Positions 33,536 to 44,168 are shown, counted from the stretch's first letter. The stretch: 64,000 nucleotides of DNA from Cladocopium goreaui (GCA_947184155.2 CAMXCT020006567.1:1057306-1121305); one strand, 5' to 3'. Program-made: numbers and translations. The notes: generated by a model from the letters alone, not told the origin.

Positions 33536-34034
33536 GACCCCCACTATTGGAAGAACCCTGCGCTCAGACGCTCTCGGGAATTTTCCACCAAAGAAAAACA
33601 CATCCAGAAATCCTGCCAGGTACCAATATCGCCATGGAACCGACAGCTCGGTGCCACAGAAGTGCATCGAGGTGGGCTGGGGCTCGGTATAACCCAAAGA
33701 TGTTGATTTTTAATAGGGATGAAGCACGATGAACCGACCATTGGATGTAGGGGTACCCTATTTTAAGACAAACTCACATATATAATTGTATAGATATATA
33801 TATATATATATAATATATATATATATATACACCGATACCAATTAATTACTGATATACAGTATACCAGTAGTACCGCACAAGGCGGTGGCGGAAGTTTCAA
33901 AGATAGGACACTATAGGAGAGGTTGGTTGTTGTGAATCACGGATGGCAGAGCGAATCCACTGATGGACCGAAAGGTGGTTGGAGTTGTGTTTTTTGGAGT
34001 GGTTGCCATGGTTGCAGTGTTCACCTCACCCACA
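33536..34034. other. Anonymous DNA with a TA microsatellite
   Basis: (TA)n at 33785-33835. AGGGGTACCCTATTTTAAGACAAACTC (33750-33776) resembles a single family C end. Confidence 0.4.
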
Positions 34035-34690
34035 ACTGCTGGATGTAGTGTGGTGTAGTGCAGCTGTAGTTGTAGTTGTAGTGTAGTGGAGTTGTAGCTG
34101 TAGTGTAGTGTAGTTACCGGTAGTGTAGTGTAGTTTCAGTTGTAGTTGTGGTGTGGTATAACGAGGGCAGTGTAATGTAATGTAGTGTAGTGTGCTGTAG
34201 TGTTGTGTACTGTAGTGTAGTCTGGTGTAGTGTAGTGTAAAGTAGTGTAGTCGTAGTTGTAGCTGTAGTTTTAGTTAGTGTATGTAGCGTAGTGTAGTGT
34301 AGTGTAGCGTAGTATAATTAGTGTAGTGTAGCGTAGTTGCAGTTGCAGTTGTAGTCGTAGTGTAGTATAATTTGTGTAGCGTATTGTTGTGTAATGTAGT
34401 GTAGTTGTAGTTGTAGTTCTAGTGTAATAATGTAGTGTAGTGTAATGTATTTAGAGTAGTGTAGTGTAATGTAGTGTAGCTGCACTTGTAGTTGTAGCTG
34501 TAGCTGTAGTAGTAATAGTAGTCGTAGCTGTAGTTATAGCTGTAGTTATAGCTGCAGTGTTGTTAGTGTAGTGCAGTGTAATTAGTGTTCTGTAGCTTTG
34601 TATTTTTGCATTTGTAGTTGTTGTAGTGGTAGTGTCGTGTAGTTGTTGTTGCAGTTGTAGTTCTAGTTCTAGTTGCCTATCTGTCCATCT
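34035..34690. repeat. TGTAG pentanucleotide-rich array
   Basis: Long degenerate array of GTAGT, TGTAG and GTTGTA units, then CTATCTATCTACC-type repeats to about 34718. Confidence 0.95.
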
Positions 34691-34726
34691 ATCTACTATC
34701 TACCTATCTATCTGCCAGCTTGAAAA

Positions 34727-34912
34727 CGAAGCTATTCTGCGAGACTTCTTCCTCAATTTTTGAACTTGACAACATCAGAAGCGCAGCAATTCTGCGAGAC
34801 TCCTCAATTTTTGAACTTGACAACGTCAAAAACGAAGCTATTCTGCAAGACATCCTCAATTTTCGAAGTTGACAACATCAAAAACGAAGCAATTCTGCGA
34901 GACTTCCTGCAA
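34727..34912. repeat. Tandem repeat of about 58-64 bp, 3-4 copies
   Basis: Copies contain GAAGCTATTCTGCGAGACTT, CCTCAATTTTTGAACTTGAC and AACATCA. Moderately diverged. Confidence 0.85.
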
Positions 34913-35264
34913 AAATAGAAAGTTGAGTGCAGAGCTGACGGCATTGTACCAATGCATGCCTTTTGCGATTTTTCCACTCTATCCGTGTAAAGTGCTGCGC
35001 CTGCCTGCACCTGTCACGCAAAATCATCTTAGCAAACCTGAAGATCTGATGCTCCAAAATGCAACCCCTCTCAGGAAATCAGCGCCCTGACCTACTAACA
35101 TCTCTGATGAACATGTTTCTTGTACTGCGCTTGCCACGCGATATGCATCTTTGTCCAATTCCTGCCATCGTTTTTGAAAATGCTACAAAACCCTCACGTT
35201 TTGCTCACTTTTGGCAAGGTGCAGAATCCCTTGCGCCTGCCATGCAAAACCACATCTGAACTTT
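34913..35264. other. Anonymous sequence with CGC-CTGCC motifs
   Basis: GCGCCTGCC...ACGCAAAA recurs at 34999, 35129 and 35230, hinting at an old tandem of about 100 bp related to the array that follows. No exon supported. Confidence 0.4.
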
Positions 35265-35605
35265 CGAAAGTGGTCCGAGTATGCGGTGCTTTTAGCATTT
35301 TGACTTGGAAATGTGCTGCGCGTTGCGCCACAACGGCACGCACTTTTTTCGAAATGTCAACTTCCAAAAGCGGTCCGACACTGAGGTGTTTTGTACATTT
35401 TGACTTGGAAATGTGCTTCGTGCCACAACGGCGTGCACTTTTTCATCATCTCAACTTCCAAAACTGGTCTGAGACCGTTAGATTTTTACACTTTTGACTT
35501 CGAAAGGTGCTTCGCGCCACAACGGCGTGCATTTTTTCATCCTCTCAACTTCCAAACGTGCTTCGAGAATGGTGTGTTTTGCAACGGCGTGCAATTTTTC
35601 ATCTC
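35265..35605. repeat. 105-bp tandem repeat, about 3 copies
   Basis: The units contain TTTGACTTGGAAATGTGCT, GCCACAACGGCGTGCA and CATCTCAACTTCCAAAA. The period is divisible by three, and long open frames cross it on +. Probably not a gene. Confidence 0.85.
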
Positions 35606-36448
35606 TCATCTGGCCAGATGGCTCCGCACCCGCCGCTTTAGCGAGCCTACTTGTCGACCCTCCGGAGCCACAAATCATTTGAAAAACACAGTCTTTTGCA
35701 ACTTTTCTGCCTTTTCGTGCACCTGCATCTTCTTTCCTCTGACTCTTTCTATTCTCTGATCTTCTTTCTTCTTCTTTCTTCTTCTCTTCTCTTCTCTGGC
35801 TCTTCCCACCTCTGCTTTTCCATCTGTCCATATTGCCGGAAGTTTGACTTCTAAACTTCCTTTGATTATATATATATATATATATATCAGAATATTTATA
35901 TATATGTTTTGAAACACAGGAGAAGATATAACATGACAAGGTATATGATGTGATATATGATGTGATATATATATATATATATTATCTACATGATTTTGTC
36001 TTGTCGTCTACTGCTTCAGTTCACCAAGTGCTACTATAAGTAGACATTTTTCCATTAAAACATTATGTATAGCATCTTCCTAAGACAATTCTTCCTAAGA
36101 GCAATTAACTAACATATATATATATATATATATGTACATACACAGCACATTACAAATCAAAACACATCAAACATGTAGAGTTCTGCCGTTTTGTTGATTT
36201 ACTTGACCATGAAGATGTCATGTGTTTTGGTGTGGTGCCCCGAGACAAAGGTGTGTCAAATCTGTAGTACCATAAATCATAAGACACGCCCGCTGACTGA
36301 CCAGGCAATCCTGCATTTTTAAGACGCTAAAATTTGAAAAACCACCCCCATAACCATCCCATAACCATCCACAACCATACAATATTGTTCAACATAGCTG
36401 GCAAATCCATGGAAATGTCCCGGTCATTTTCCCTGAAAGCCTCGGCAG
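35606..36448. other. Anonymous DNA
   Basis: Pyrimidine-rich CTTCTTT tract at 35740-35800 and several (TA)n blocks (35865-35890, 35960-35985, 36113-36135). No supported exon. Confidence 0.45.
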
Positions 36449-36580
36449 ATGTCCGTGGTCAATGGCAAACTAATGGTGAAGTTGGAGCCAACCTCCCATG
36501 ATCGCGGCTGGTGGCACCTGGCATGTCGACTCATTTCGCGACGGGTTTGGCGACCACAGGGGGATGCTGTTGAGTTCTGG
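36449..36580 (+). CDS. Candidate exon upstream of the 7TM gene
   Basis: Acceptor AGCCTCGGCAG, then 44 open codons beginning MSVVNGKLMVKLEPTSHDRG and continuing WWHLACRLISRRVWRPQ, then a donor TTCTGG|GTGATG in phase 0. A GC-type site (GTTTG|GCGACC) would give the phase needed by the 36738 exon. It could be part of the receptor N-terminus or of another gene. Confidence 0.42.
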
Positions 36581-36737
36581 GTGATGACCAGTCCAAGTCT
36601 CGCCCGTGCATCGTTTATTCCAAACCTCATTTCATGTAATGGATTGTCGTCACTGTCGTCATTTTCCCTAGTGAAATTGCTATTGGGGGTTTTACGTTTA
36701 TACCGTATACCCCAATCTTAAACAATGTTCACTGCAG

Positions 36738-36805
36738 GGTTTTCAGTGCCTCCATGCCATTGCGAGTTGACTCAGTGCTCAGGCTCAACGGGAAGCTAAT
36801 TCATG
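36738..36805 (+). CDS. Candidate exon, possible extracellular N-terminal part of the 7TM receptor
   Basis: Acceptor TGTTCACTGCAG and donor CATG|GTGAGATC enclose 22 codons (VFSASMPLRVDSVLRLNGKL, IH), phase 2 in and 1 out. The outgoing phase fits the TM1 exon at 37628. The sequence is beta-strand-like, with no recognised domain. Confidence 0.45.
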
Positions 36806-36856
36806 GTGAGATCAATGCTAGTTCTATGAACATCCATTGAACATCCATGATGATTT

Positions 36857-36966
36857 GTCTGAAAATAGTGTCCTTGCAATATTCTTGCAATCCAGTATGA
36901 ACTATCATTGTTTTCCGTATTGCAATAATTACTTTGGGGGTGTAGCCTATTTTTAGACACATCCAT
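36857..36966. mobile_element. Family C foldback element C1
   Basis: TTGTCTGAAAATAG at the left is complementary to the right CTATTTTTAGACA. A second stem pairs TTGCAAT with ATTGCAA inside. About 105 bp. Confidence 0.7.
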
Positions 36967-37239
36967 GACATGAAAATGATCTATGTAGGTGTAAACTTAA
37001 TGAGTACCAGTGACGGGATCAGTTCGAGCTATTTTACTCCCGGAAAAAAAAAAGGGTTGTCAGTACAAAAAACCTGACCCAATTGTCTGGTTTCATGATG
37101 TTTCATGGGTGTCAAAACTTAACCCCAACCCATAATTTTTGGAATCACCCATACACCATGTTTGGACCATGGCACATATAGCAAAGCAACCTTTCGTTTT
37201 TGTTGATTGATTTCTCGGTCTGAAAACAAGTTTCTGCAG
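36967..37239. other. Anonymous spacer
   Basis: No feature recognised. Confidence 0.4.
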
Positions 37240-37326
37240 CTTGAAGTCCGCAAAAACCCACCTATCGCTGTGGGCCCAGCTGCCGTTTTCACCATGACAA
37301 CCAGCATGCTCATGGGACTCGGCTAG
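37240..37326 (+). CDS. Possible terminal exon, hydrophobic end
   Basis: Good acceptor CAAGTTTCTGCAG, then 28 codons (LEVRKNPPIAVGPAAVFTMT, TSMLMGLG) and a TAG stop. It would have to belong to a gene other than the receptor, because the stop precedes TM1, or be skipped. Low confidence. Confidence 0.28.
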   Translation, partial: LEVRKNPPIAVGPAAVFTMTTSMLMGLG

Positions 37327-37627
37327 CCATGGTGGCTCTCACACCGGGGGATGAGAGTGGTGAGATCGGCTATGGGCCCGGAGCCCTGTTCCACAGCTAA
37401 AGGATGCAGGGATGAAGCTAAAGGATGCATGAAACACAACAAACAAGACATCCATTGCCATCAGTAGCCCAAACGTATCCCAAAAGCATGTGTGACCATT
37501 GCACCCAACTGGATGCAGGGCCTGCATGGACAATGGGGATTGACTAAGGAAAGGTGGGGAAGGGGAAAGGCCACGTTAAAAGGCCACTGCAGTGCCTTTT
37601 GAGGGCAACTCCCCTTGATTCCAAGAG

Positions 37628-37707
37628 TTGACCTTCACTCACCGAGGCCCCTTTTTCGGAGCCTCAACACTGTGTCTTCGGTCTTGTCCATCGGTGGCTG
37701 CCTCCTG
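37628..37707 (+). CDS. 7TM receptor exon: TM1, first half
   Basis: First recognisable exon of a class E (cAMP-receptor-like) G-protein-coupled receptor. Acceptor TTCCAAGAG (an alternative acceptor at 37603 adds 8 residues in the same frame), donor CTCCTG|GTGCCATC, phase 0 out. It reads DLHSPRPLFR then SLNTVSSVLSIGGCLL, the outer half of TM1. Joined to the next exon it gives GGCLL/VIGAFLAFPALR, the usual TM1 plus first intracellular-loop arginine of the family. The start codon and any signal peptide lie upstream and are not identified. Confidence 0.65.
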
Positions 37708-37900
37708 GTGCCATCCTCAGGGCAGACGGGAGGTGTTTTTTGGTGCATCAATGCCAGTGGTTTCATGACTTTTGATTTGATATTTCCTGTGCAGTTTGAA
37801 TCCTATCATATCTTCACATATCTCCTAATTTTTGTTGACTGTTGGTGTTCCTCTAACTCATCTCCCCTAGATCTGAGCGCATTTGACGACTGTCAAGCAG

Positions 37901-37948
37901 GTCATTGGGGCGTTTCTGGCCTTCCCAGCCTTGAGGCGTAGCCGTGGG
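37901..37948 (+). CDS. 7TM receptor exon: end of TM1 and intracellular loop 1
   Basis: Acceptor GACTGTCAAGCAG, phase 0, reading VIGAFLAFPALRRSRG. Hydrophobic residues followed by a basic cluster fit the TM1 cytoplasmic end. The 3' border is uncertain: a GA-type site after CGTGGG (37949) keeps phase 0 with TM2, GT sites at 37937 and 37944 would shift the phase, and ending after AGG at 37936 would give the shortest loop. Confidence 0.5.
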
Positions 37949-38885
37949 GATATGTTTGACTGTTTGACATGGGGTTGCAGCAAACATTTGGAAATGATCG
38001 GTGAGGATATCCTTGGGCAGTTGGGAATATTGTGGGGATATAGTTGCGGATATGGTTGATGGGGATAGAATCGGGATAGGCCATTGGGATTGGTTTGGTT
38101 AAGAACCGTATATATATAATTATACATATATATATATATATATCATTATACAGCATATACAACCAACACTATGATAGTTAAGAGTAAATTATCTTGTGAC
38201 CTCACAACGTAGATGATGGTTAGGATTGGAGGAATCATCCTCAACTGGCCATACTTTTAAGAGTGGTATATTGCTGTAGACCAGCCGAACATATGGCTTT
38301 TTCAAGTTGTGGTGAACTATGGTATGATGTGTGGATGCCGACTCAGATGTTGGAATGTGAAGCTAGTGTTCTTTGATGTGTATATATAATATATGTACAG
38401 TATATATGTATTTCATTGCATTTATATTTAATCATTTTCAGGTGTTAGTCTTTGTTTTTTTCCTGTATGGTCAAGGAATTAATATCTTCCTATAGTTCAT
38501 CCACGTACTTGGGGTACAAGGGCAAAACCATTGGTTTCATGAAGCGCTGCATGTTCTAGGGTCGCACCTAGGAACGCACCTTGGGGATGAGTCAATGCCT
38601 GTTGAATCATTTTGTGAGGGATAGAAACCATTATTTGTTTCGAGGTTTTACAATTTAACAAGACTTATTCACAAGCAAGGATGGGCAATATTTGGGTTTG
38701 TCTGAAAATATGGTACCCCCAAACTCGATGCTTTATCAGATTGCCCAAAAGGAATGGCTATAGAATGGGGAGAATGGGGATAAAGGAAGGTGCCTCGGTG
38801 GCGCACGCGAAAACCGACTCGGTTGTGCACACAAAAAACAACTCAGTTGTACACGCGGATGCGACGGATGATGATGATGATGATG

Positions 38886-39165
38886 CCTAGCCCCACCCCA
38901 GCCCCAAGGTTGAAGTGTGATGGCAAGTCGAAGGAAGTCGAGTAGCGGTTGTGTCCCTATAATGAAGTTTATTATCGGGTGCAGCTGATAGATCCTACCC
39001 TTTTCTTCCCTAGCCCCACCCCACCCCCCAAGGTTGAAGTGTGATGGTAAGTCGAAGGAAGTCCAGTAGCGGTTGTGTCCCTATAGTGAAGTTTAGCAAC
39101 GGGTGTGGCTGGTAGATCCTACCCTTTTCTTCCCTAGCCCCACCCCACCCCCCAAGGTTGAAGTG
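38886..39165. repeat. Tandem duplication of about 123 bp, two full copies and a third start
   Basis: CCTAGCCCCACCCC...AAGGTTGAAGTGT recurs at 38886, 39010 and 39133, with GTCGAAGGAAGTC and AGTAGCGGTTGTGTCCCTAT in the first two. Confidence 0.9.
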
Positions 39166-39299
39166 TACAAGTGAGGCAATTTTGTGTGTGTGTGTGTGCA
39201 AGTGGGTCGCCGACCGGGGATAAATCTTCCCATTTTCCAACTCAGAAATCAGATTGTTGATCACATTTCTCTTATTGTATATATATATATGGTGCAGCG

Positions 39300-39486
39300 T
39301 TGGCCACCCCCCCTCCCCCCCCCACCAATGGGTATTGGTGGACAGTATCGTCTGGTTTTCTGGTCCCCCCCCCCCCTGTGGCCTGTGGTGGTGGTATGGT
39401 TCGTTCTGGTCCCCCCCCCCCTTGGCCTGTGGTGGTGGTATGGTTCTTCTGGTTCCCCCCCCCCCTGTGGCCTGTGGTGGTGGTAT
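39300..39486. repeat. C-run / TGGCCTGTGGTGGTGGTATG tandem of about 55 bp, 3 copies
   Basis: Runs of 9-12 C are followed by TGTGGCCTGTGGTGGTGGTA and TGGTTC, three times. Confidence 0.9.
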
Positions 39487-39990
39487 GTTGGTATGTTGGT
39501 ATGTTGGTATGTTGGTATGTTGGTATGTTGGTATGTTGGTATGTATGTATGTATGTATGTATGTATGTATTGGAGGATGGATGGATGCTGAGGGTTGATG
39601 GTTGTATGTATGTATGTATGTATGGAATGTAAGGTAAGGTAAGGTAATGTAAGGTAAGGTAAGGTAATGTAATGTAAGGTAAGGTAAGGTAATGTAAGGT
39701 AAGGTAATGTAATGGTATGTATGTATGTATGTACGTAGGTATGTAGGTATGTAGGTATGTAGGTATGTAGGTATGTAGGTATGTAGGTATGTAGGTATGT
39801 AGGTATGTAGGTATGTATGTATGTATGTATGTATGTATCTATGTATGGAATGTAAGGTAAGGTAATGTAAGGTAAGGTAATGTAAGGTAAGGTAATGTAA
39901 GGTAATGTAATGGTATGTATGTATGTATGTACGTAGGTATGTAGGTAGGTAGGTAGGTATGTAGGTATGTATGTATGTATATACACCACC
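39480..39990. repeat. GTAT, TTGGTATG and AAGGT microsatellite arrays
   Basis: TTGGTATG (8 bp) copies, then (GTAT)n, then (AAGGT/AATGT)n twice, interleaved with TAGGTATG copies. Open frames on - are repeat artefacts. Confidence 0.95.
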
Positions 39991-40160
39991 ACAGGGGCAT
40001 CATACCCCCCCCCATCCCATGGGGGGGGGTGGGAACACGGGACACGGGACCATATATATATATATATATCTCCCATGAATCCCCACTATATCCCAATTTT
40101 GGTAAAGCAGCCACTCTCTGGTGACTCTCAAACTTAAACGCTCGGCTTGGGAAACTCCAG

Positions 40161-40266
40161 AGGCGCTACTTTGCGCGCTTGGTCCTGTACCTGGCCATAA
40201 GCGACCTGTGGCTTTGCACCTCCTTTCTGATGGGCCTGGAACTGAGTACTGACTGGCTGCGAGCCG
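40161..40266 (+). CDS. 7TM receptor exon: TM2
   Basis: Acceptor TTGGGAAACTCCAG, phase 0. It reads RRYFAR then LVLYLAISDLWLCTSFLMG, which matches the family's TM2 (basic loop, RLV.YL..SD). It then reads LELSTDWLRA in the first extracellular loop. The donor GCCG|GTCCCC gives phase 1, which the next exon needs; a second GT site eight bases later (40275) would give phase 0. It is the clearest GC-rich island in this part. Antisense frames are shadows. Confidence 0.8.
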
Positions 40267-40499
40267 GTCCCCCCGTGGGTTGATGATTAGTATGGAATTT
40301 TCTAAGCATGAAATTTTCGGAAGTGGATATAGCTGATACATGCTTATACTATTGATTGATTATATACACTAAATGACTATAGCTGATAAATGATTGTTGA
40401 TTGATTATATTTATGATGATTCCAACCGATATTGATTTTTCAGATGATCACAGTCCATAAGGGGAAATCCTATGGAAGGCCATTCATTTAGGGCATGAT

Positions 40500-41040
40500 T
40501 TTTCTTTTTATTCCTCTCTTCTCTCTACTGTGCTGATTTTCTGCTTTTTTGCTTCTCTGCTTTTCTGTTTTGGTCGCTTCTCTGCTTTTTTGCTTCTTTG
40601 TTGTTTTTGTTTTTCTGTTTTTTTGCTTTTCTGTTTTCTTTGCTTTTCTGTTTTTTTTTGCTTCTACACTTCTCTGTTGTTTTTGCTTCTCTGCTTTTCT
40701 GTGTTTCTTTTTTTCTGTTTTTTTTCCCTCTGTATTTTTTGTTTTTTTTTCCTTCTGTTGTTTTGCTTCTACGTTTTTTTGTTTGCTTCTGCTTTTTTGC
40801 TTCTCTGTTTTTTCTGCTTCTCTGTTTTTTGTTTCTCTGCGTTTTTGTTCACTAGTGTTTTTGTTCTGCTTTCGTTGCTTTTTGTTTTTCTACTTGCTTC
40901 CTTGCTGTTCTGCTTGATTACAAGTGCAGCTACAACTACACGAAGAACAACACCAGCAGCACAAACAACAAAAGCAACAAATATAAAAGGAACAACGAGA
41001 ACAACAAACGCAACAAAAGCAACAACCCCAATGCCCCCCT
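40500..41040. repeat. T/C-rich imperfect tandem followed by CAA-rich sequence
   Basis: GCTTCTCTGCTTTTCTGTTTT-like units of about 15-20 bp fill 40500-40910 (Phe/Leu-rich false frames). An ACAACAACA-type tract spans 40918-41030. Confidence 0.85.
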
Positions 41041-41717
41041 CCAGCTGTTGCGTGTTTTTGTTTTTGCCCTTTTGGGTTTCTTTGCGTTGGTCGTTGGTGT
41101 AAAGACCATGATGTGAATGACCTGGTTAACAAGTTAAGGTTTCACAATGCTTCAAATATTAGCCAAAATGGAAAGTCACCATGCAACATGGAAAATTGAA
41201 GTTCAAAAATGCTGCACATACATGCAAATATCATTCGCAAAATCTTGCAAATACCATGCAATATGAAAGGGTCTATTTTCCAAATGTCGCAGATGCCATG
41301 CAAGAGGTTCTATCTCCACAATGCAGGTTGACGTTGCAGAATGCTGAACATATTGCAAATGCCACGCAAACTCTGTTGTTTGTTTCCATTTTTTTTGCCT
41401 TGATGGTTTCACCAGTTTCTTGACTTCATGGCTTTGTTTGTGTCCACCTGTTCACCGCAACCAAAGCCACAAACGTAAGGAAATCACAAAGACAGCCTAC
41501 AGTAGCCTACACCCAAACAAAGACCACAACATCAACAGTTGTTGGTGTGTGCCTCCAGCTACACCAACCCCAACAACAACCACAACAGCAACAGCAACAA
41601 CAAAAGCAACAACAAGAAACAAAATTACTATTACAACTACAACTGTACTACCACAGCTACAAATACAACAACTACAGGAACTACAACAGCTACAACTGCA
41701 ACAAAAATAACAAGACA
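41041..41717. repeat. Degenerate 42-bp-type repeat and CAA tract
   Basis: 41160-41365 carries diverged copies related to the 42-bp array at 43170 (ATGCAA...AATGCTGCA). 41550-41710 is CAACAA/ACTACAA-rich. No exon seen. Confidence 0.6.
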
Positions 41718-41767
41718 AATTACTTTACTTCGTGTGATCCCCACCATGACATTTATACATGTTCTTA

Positions 41768-42656
41768 CTGGCACATCTTCTGGCATTCTATCTGACATAT
41801 CTTCTGACATTCTATTTGGCATTCTATCTGGCATATCTTCTGGCATTCTATCTGACATATCTTCTGGCATTCTATCTGGCATTCTATCTGGCATATCTTC
41901 TGGCATATATTCTGACATATCTTCTGGCATTCTATCTGGCATATCTTCTGGCATATGTTCTGGCATATATTCTGACATATCTCTGGCATTCTATCTGGCA
42001 AATCTTCTGGCATTCTATCTGGCATATCTTCTGGCATTCTATCTGACATATCTTCTGGCATTCTATCTGGCATATCTTCTGGCATATATTCTGACATATC
42101 TTCTGGCATTCTATCTGGCATATCTTCTGGAATATGTTCTGGCATATCTATCTGGCATATCTTCTGGCATATTTTCTGGCATTCTACCTGGCAAATCTTC
42201 TGGCACTCTATCTGACATTTTATCTTCCTATCGATATGCCAGATAGAATGCCAGAAGATATGCCAGATAGAATGCCAGATAGAATGCCAGATAGAATGCC
42301 AGAAGATTTGCCAGATAGAATGCCAGAAAATATGCCAGATAGATGTGCCAGAAGATATGCCAGAAGATATGCCAGAAGATATGCCAGAAGATATGTCAGA
42401 ATATATGTCAGAAGATATGTCAGATAGAATGCCAGAAGATATGTCAGAATATATGCCAGAAGATATGCCAGATAGAATGCCAGATTGAATGCCAGAAGAT
42501 ATGTCAGATAGAATGCCAGAAGATATGCCAGATAGAATGCCAGAATATTTGCCAGATAGAATGCCAGAAGATATGCCAGAAGATATGCCAGATCATATGC
42601 CAGAAGATATGTCAGATAGAATGCCAAATAAAATGTCAGAAGATATGTCAGAAGAG
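41768..42656. repeat. 24-bp minisatellite as a giant inverted repeat (inside copy II)
   Basis: Forward units (TCTGGCATATCTTCTGGCAT) occupy 41768-42226 and inverted units (GCCAGAAGATATGCCAGATA) occupy 42234-42656. The switch is at TTTTATCTTCCTATCGATATG (42218-42238). Each arm is about 420-460 bp and could form a large hairpin. Confidence 0.93.
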
Positions 42657-42972
42657 CGGTTGAGGTCCGGCAGGGAACACTGGGCGCGGATGGTCGCGGT
42701 TGAGGTCCGGCAGGGAACACTGGGCGCGGATGGTCGCGGTTGAGGTCCGGCAGGGAACACTGGGCGCGGATGGTCGTGGTTGAGGTCCGGCAGGGAACAC
42801 TGGGCGCGGATAGTCGCGGTTGAGGTCCGGCAGGGAACACTGGGCGCGGATGGTCGTGGTTGAGGTCCGGCAGGGAACACTGGGCGCGGATGGTCGTGGT
42901 TGAGGTCCGGCAGCGAACACTGGGCGTGGATGGTCGTGGTTGAGGTCCGGCAGCGAACACTGTGGATCGCGG
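42657..42972. repeat. 40-bp minisatellite (inside copy II)
   Basis: Eight copies of the unit containing GAGGTCCGGCAGGGAACACT, mostly with GGGCGCGGAT instead of copy I's GGGCGTGGAT. This indicates local homogenisation. A GAC/GAG tract follows to 43078. Confidence 0.95.
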
Positions 42973-43166
42973 GTCGCAGTTGAGCAAGGACGACGAGGAC
43001 GACGAGGACGACGAGGAGGACGAGGAGGAGGAGGAGAGGAGGAGGAGGAGCAGGAGGAGGAGCAGGAGGAGGAGGAGGCAACTGACATAAAATCTAACAA
43101 CCCTCACCTGGCAGGTGGGGAACAAGAACCCCCACCTAACAGACAACAACCAACAACAAACAACAA

Positions 43167-43535
43167 CTTGCAAAAAGCATGCCAAATGGAAGAATCCAGC
43201 TCCAAAATGTTGCAAATATATTATCATGCAAAATCGAAGGTTCCAGCTCCCAAATGTTGCAACTGGCAAGCACGATGGAAGGTTCCAGCTTCCACATGTT
43301 GCAATTGGCAAGCCAAATGGAAGGTTCCAGCTGCAAAATGCTGCCAATGGCATGCGAAACGGAAAGTTCCAACTATAAAATGCTACAAATAGTATGCAAC
43401 ATGGAAGGCTCTAGCTTTAAAATGCTGTGCGTAGCATGCAAAATGAACAGTTCCAGCTTCAAAATGTTGCAAATGGCATGCAAAGTGGAAAGTTCCAGCT
43501 CCCAAATGCTGCAAATAGCATGGAAAATGGGGACG
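43167..43535. repeat. 42-bp tandem repeat, about 8-9 copies
   Basis: Units contain TGGAAGGTTCCAGCTCCAAA, ATGTTGCAA and TGGCATGCAA. 42 bp is 14 codons, and one frame gives WKVPAPKCCNWQAR-type repeats. Substantial divergence between copies. Confidence 0.9.
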
Positions 43536-44168
43536 GCCAGGAATTAAAAAGAACTAAACTCAACTAAACAAAAATTAATTCCCTAAACAACTTCCTACCT
43601 AAATCCTACTAACCAGCCAGTCTAAAAGGACGACAGAAGGGTTTTGAACACTGGAAAGATGAACATGTGGTTTTGTCTGAAAAATTTTGGGAACCCCCCT
43701 GAATCCACTGGGTCAATTATCAGAATTACCCCCAACTCAAGTAATCCCGAATTGTATTTGGCCCATATTGGGGGTATGCACCATTTCAGACACACCCAGA
43801 TATAAATACGTACATGTAGGTAGCGACGATATGTAGCTACAACAATATATACATATTGACCAGACGTTTGTTTAAGCTTGTTTATTTGAATGTAGCTACA
43901 TCAGATGAGTGATCATACTGATGCGCGTACAACGAGTCGCCCCTGGGCGACAAATGGCAATCGTTCCTCTCCAGTGATGGGCGATGCACTGGAATGATTC
44001 CGTGAACAATTAGGGCAGTTTCAACATGTTTCAACCACGAAGCAGTGTTTACAGCCTGTATAAAAAGTATAAAAACTGTTTTTGGAACTCTCCTGGCTGG
44101 AATATTTTCAGCCAGCTTTTTGGAACAGATGAAGGCTTTTTTTCTCCATGCTGATTTTTTTCCTCGAG
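43536..44168. other. Intron of the 7TM gene
   Basis: Contains family C element C2. The last 60 bases are pyrimidine-rich (GCTGATTTTTTTCCTCGAG), as expected for an acceptor region. Confidence 0.5.
43673..43796. mobile_element. Family C foldback element C2
   Basis: TTGTCTGAAAAATTTTGGGA and right end GGGGGTATGCACCATTTCAGACA. The arms pair imperfectly. Confidence 0.6.

Larger units (their letters stand above)
37949..40160. other. Intron of the 7TM gene, repeat-filled
   Basis: Contains (TA)n at 38108-38150, a family C-like left end (GGTTTGTCTGAAAATATGG, 38693), a GAT run at 38868-38884, three 123-bp tandem copies, C-rich repeats and the long GTAT/AAGGT arrays listed separately. Confidence 0.55.
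41718..43122 (+). mobile_element. Composite minisatellite element, copy II (with internal inversion)
   Basis: About 1.4 kb. Same left end (AAATTACTTTACTTCGTGTG) and right end (GACATAAAATCTAACAACCC, palindrome CACCTGGCAGGTG, GGGAA) as copy I. Its 24-bp array runs forward to about 42226 and then turns into the reverse complement up to 42656, before the 40-bp array and GA tract. It lies in the intron between the TM2 and TM3-cysteine exons. Confidence 0.82.

Noticed and set aside
40530..41102. 190-codon Phe/Leu-rich frame resembling a multi-pass membrane protein
   Set aside because: It comes from a T/C-rich imperfect tandem. Three overlapping frames give similar hydrophobic strings.
42220..43353. 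377-codon - strand open frame
   Set aside because: It runs through the inverted 24-bp array, the 40-bp array and the GA tract of composite element II. Open frames in several phases on both strands come from the repeat structure.
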